NCBI GenBank assembly: GCA_028290385.1
Contig: JAQGJZ010000155.1
Span: 1 to 7,329, forward strand
Source: Enterovirga sp.
Lineage (GTDB): Bacteria > Pseudomonadota > Alphaproteobacteria > Rhizobiales > Beijerinckiaceae
Direction of reading: 5' to 3'
DNA: 7,329 nucleotides
The translations under genes were made by a program, and so were the position numbers. Each line of letters opens with the position of its first letter. Position 1 is the stretch's first letter. The notes under the pieces were generated by a model. That model made no database searches. It saw only the letters and a program-made list of their open reading frames with translations, and was not told the DNA's origin. Below, in pieces: positions 6,153 to 7,329 of this stretch.

Positions 6153-6779
6153 ATGCCCAGATTGCGCGTCGAGTTTTGCTCGCTGGGAGGTGGACGAGGC
6201 CGCCTGGGCGGCCAGGTGGACCTTCCGGCCGGCGAGCCGCTGGCATCCGTCACCCTGGATGTCACCCCGAATGCGACGCCCGCCGGAAGCCGCCCCGCTG
6301 TGCCGGTAGGCTCCGGGACGGTGTTCGTCCGGCTGCTCGCCGTCGACAGCGCGGTCTATGTGGACATCGCCGCATCCCCGGACCCGACGACGGAGCCGCG
6401 GATGCTCCTGGTGCCTGGCCGGCCTTACGACCTCCATGCGCTTCCCGGGCAGGCGCTCGCCGCCATTCTGGCCTCCGACGTGCCCGTGCACAGCGATTCC
6501 GCCGCGATCAGCCCGACGGACCGATCCGGCACCGTCGGAACCGGCGGGGCGGCGCAGCAGGCCTGCGCGGCGAACGCGTTTCGGCGCTTCCTGCTTGTGG
6601 CCAATCCCGACGAAACACGCGCCTTCTGGTTCTCGACCGCAGGAGCCGCTGCGCAGGGTGCCGGGTCCATCCAGGTTGGGCCTGGCGGCGCGTTCGTGTT
6701 CGACAAGGTCGTCCCGGCCGGGGCCGTGTCGATTGTCGGACCGTCAGCCGGCCAGCCCTTCACCGTGACGGAGGCGTGA
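6153..6779 (+). CDS. Two-part beta-rich protein of unknown function, phage-structural-like
   Basis: I do not recognise a named family. The product is 208 aa, without signal peptide or membrane segment. After an N-terminal strand (MPRLRVEFCSLGGGRGRLGG, 1-20) there are two halves with a similar pattern. Half one, about 55-112, has VYVDIAA, then LLVPGRPYDLHALPGQAL. Half two, about 143-208, has RRFLLVANPDETRAFWF, then IQVGPGGAFVF and VVPAGAVSIVG, closing with GQPFTVTEA. The alternating hydrophobic pattern with Gly-Pro turns suggests two small beta-sandwiches. Such modules, with a 'LLVANP...G.I.V.PGG...F' style, resemble accessory or decoration proteins of phages and gene transfer agents; this is a resemblance from memory, not a demonstrated homology. 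The ATG at 6153 was chosen because AAGGAG (6142-6147) lies 5 nt upstream; the upstream in-frame ATG at 6114 lacks such a site. It is coupled to the next gene by a 1-bp gap. That it is a real gene is well supported by its ribosome site, coupling and protein pattern. Confidence 0.8.
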   Translation: MPRLRVEFCSLGGGRGRLGGQVDLPAGEPLASVTLDVTPNATPAGSRPAVPVGSGTVFVRLLAVDSAVYVDIAASPDPTTEPRMLLVPGRPYDLHALPGQALAAILASDVPVHSDSAAISPTDRSGTVGTGGAAQQACAANAFRRFLLVANPDETRAFWFSTAGAAAQGAGSIQVGPGGAFVFDKVVPAGAVSIVGPSAGQPFTVTEA

Positions 6780-6780
6780 G

Positions 6781-7329
6781 ATGGCGGCCGTTGTTTCAGG
6801 ACGTGTGGTCCCGACGGAGACGCTCGGGGCCAGGCTGCGCCGAAGCGCCCGCGCCGCGCGCTTCAACAACCCGTATGTGAACGGCGTGATGGCTGCGCCG
6901 CCGACCATCACGGCGACCACGGCCCAGCCTGCGGGGCAGACCAACGGCAGGCGCGTCACCGATGCGGCCGTGCCGATGCGCGCGTTCGGCGGCGTCCCGG
7001 CGATCTACGGGACGGTCTACCATCGCTTCCCGGTCGCCACCCTGAACGGGGGCAGTTCGGGCGGCAACGCGGTCGGCGCTCAGGATGCGCTGTCGTGGCA
7101 GCTGGAGCTCACGGCCGATGCCGCAAAGGTCAGCTTTCGCCTGTTGGGCGGGACGCTTCCACACCGCTTCCTCGTTCAGGGCCCAGCGACCGGCGATCGC
7201 TTGCAATATGTCGACCTTGCCGGAACGCTCACCCCCTCGAGTTCCGGCACCAACTGGATCACCCTCGATTTCGGGGCCCGTGCGCTGCGCAGGATCGTGA
7301 TCGAAGGCGAAGCGGCGCAGGCGATCGAC
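6781..7329 (+). CDS. Partial protein resembling the N-terminal region of SGNH/GDSL hydrolases
   Basis: The frame is open for 183 codons to the right edge, so the C-terminus is missing. A strong GGAGG (6770-6774) lies 6 nt before the ATG, inside the end of the previous gene, whose TGA is 1 bp away, so the pair is translationally coupled. Residues 1-30 are basic and amphipathic (LGARLRRSARAARFNNPYVNG) with no hydrophobic signal core. From about 100, beta-strands appear: WQLELTADAAKVSFRLLGG, HRFLVQG, LQYVDLAG, then SSSGTNWITLDFGARALRRIVIEGEA at about 151-176. This 'WITLDFG....RRI.IEGEA' pattern is typical of the beta domain that precedes the catalytic SGNH domain in many alphaproteobacterial hydrolases annotated as SGNH/GDSL. 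The catalytic GDS serine block would lie beyond the window, so activity cannot be confirmed. If present, it could deacylate a polysaccharide, in line with the neighbouring sugar-nucleotide genes, or be part of a phage-like particle. Confidence 0.75.
   Translation, partial: MAAVVSGRVVPTETLGARLRRSARAARFNNPYVNGVMAAPPTITATTAQPAGQTNGRRVTDAAVPMRAFGGVPAIYGTVYHRFPVATLNGGSSGGNAVGAQDALSWQLELTADAAKVSFRLLGGTLPHRFLVQGPATGDRLQYVDLAGTLTPSSSGTNWITLDFGARALRRIVIEGEAAQAID
7218..7249. repeat. Inverted repeat inside the right-edge gene
   Basis: TGCCGGAAC at 7218-7226 is perfectly repeated in inverse orientation as GTTCCGGCA at 7241-7249, with a 14-nt loop. It is within the coding sequence (around residues 146-157), has no T-tract, and may be a mRNA hairpin or simply codon-driven chance. 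Confidence 0.3.

Noticed and set aside
7222..7243. GGAAC ... GTT as an EcfG-type promoter
   Set aside because: The spacer is only 14 nt instead of 16-17, the motif is a symmetric inverted repeat, and it lies inside a coding region.

Overview
The window is GC-rich and gene-dense. Its protein signatures (an EcfG-type sigma factor, a rhizobial-style UDP-glucuronate 4-epimerase, a hydantoinase with the QPSGPG context) point to an alphaproteobacterium, most likely of the order Hyphomicrobiales (Rhizobiales), perhaps near Methylobacterium or Microvirga. The genus is inferred from family resemblance recalled from memory and was not tested. The region looks chromosomal: no transposase, integrase, tRNA, rRNA or CRISPR array is visible.

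Minus strand, positions 1-3445, in order of transcription: a glycogen debranching enzyme (GlgX, 3445-1187), a compact intrinsic terminator overlapping its stop codon, a stand-alone EcfG-like ECF sigma factor (1076-531), and the N-terminal third of a dihydropyrimidinase/D-hydantoinase (445-1, running off the left edge). The terminator and the gaps of 110 and 85 bp argue against one simple operon, although all three genes point the same way.

A 182-bp divergent spacer (3446-3627) separates glgX from the plus-strand genes. These start with UDP-glucose 6-dehydrogenase (3628-4956, TTG start) and, 5 bp on, UDP-glucuronate 4-epimerase (4962-5975). Together they convert UDP-glucose to UDP-glucuronate and then UDP-galacturonate, supplying acidic sugars for exopolysaccharide, capsule or LPS. 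glgX releases glucose units from glycogen, so the divergent pair sits at the junction of glucose storage and surface-polysaccharide precursors.

After the epimerase, a 177-bp spacer with a perfect TTGACA hexamer and an AT-rich patch leads to a tightly coupled pair. The first is a 208-aa protein with two similar beta-rich halves (6153-6779). The second is a right-edge partial ORF (6781-7329) resembling the N-terminal region found in front of SGNH/GDSL hydrolase domains. Neither has a visible signal peptide. The repeated, glycine- and alanine-rich beta-strand style resembles phage or virion accessory proteins, but this is a weak family call. This pair is the least explained part of the window.
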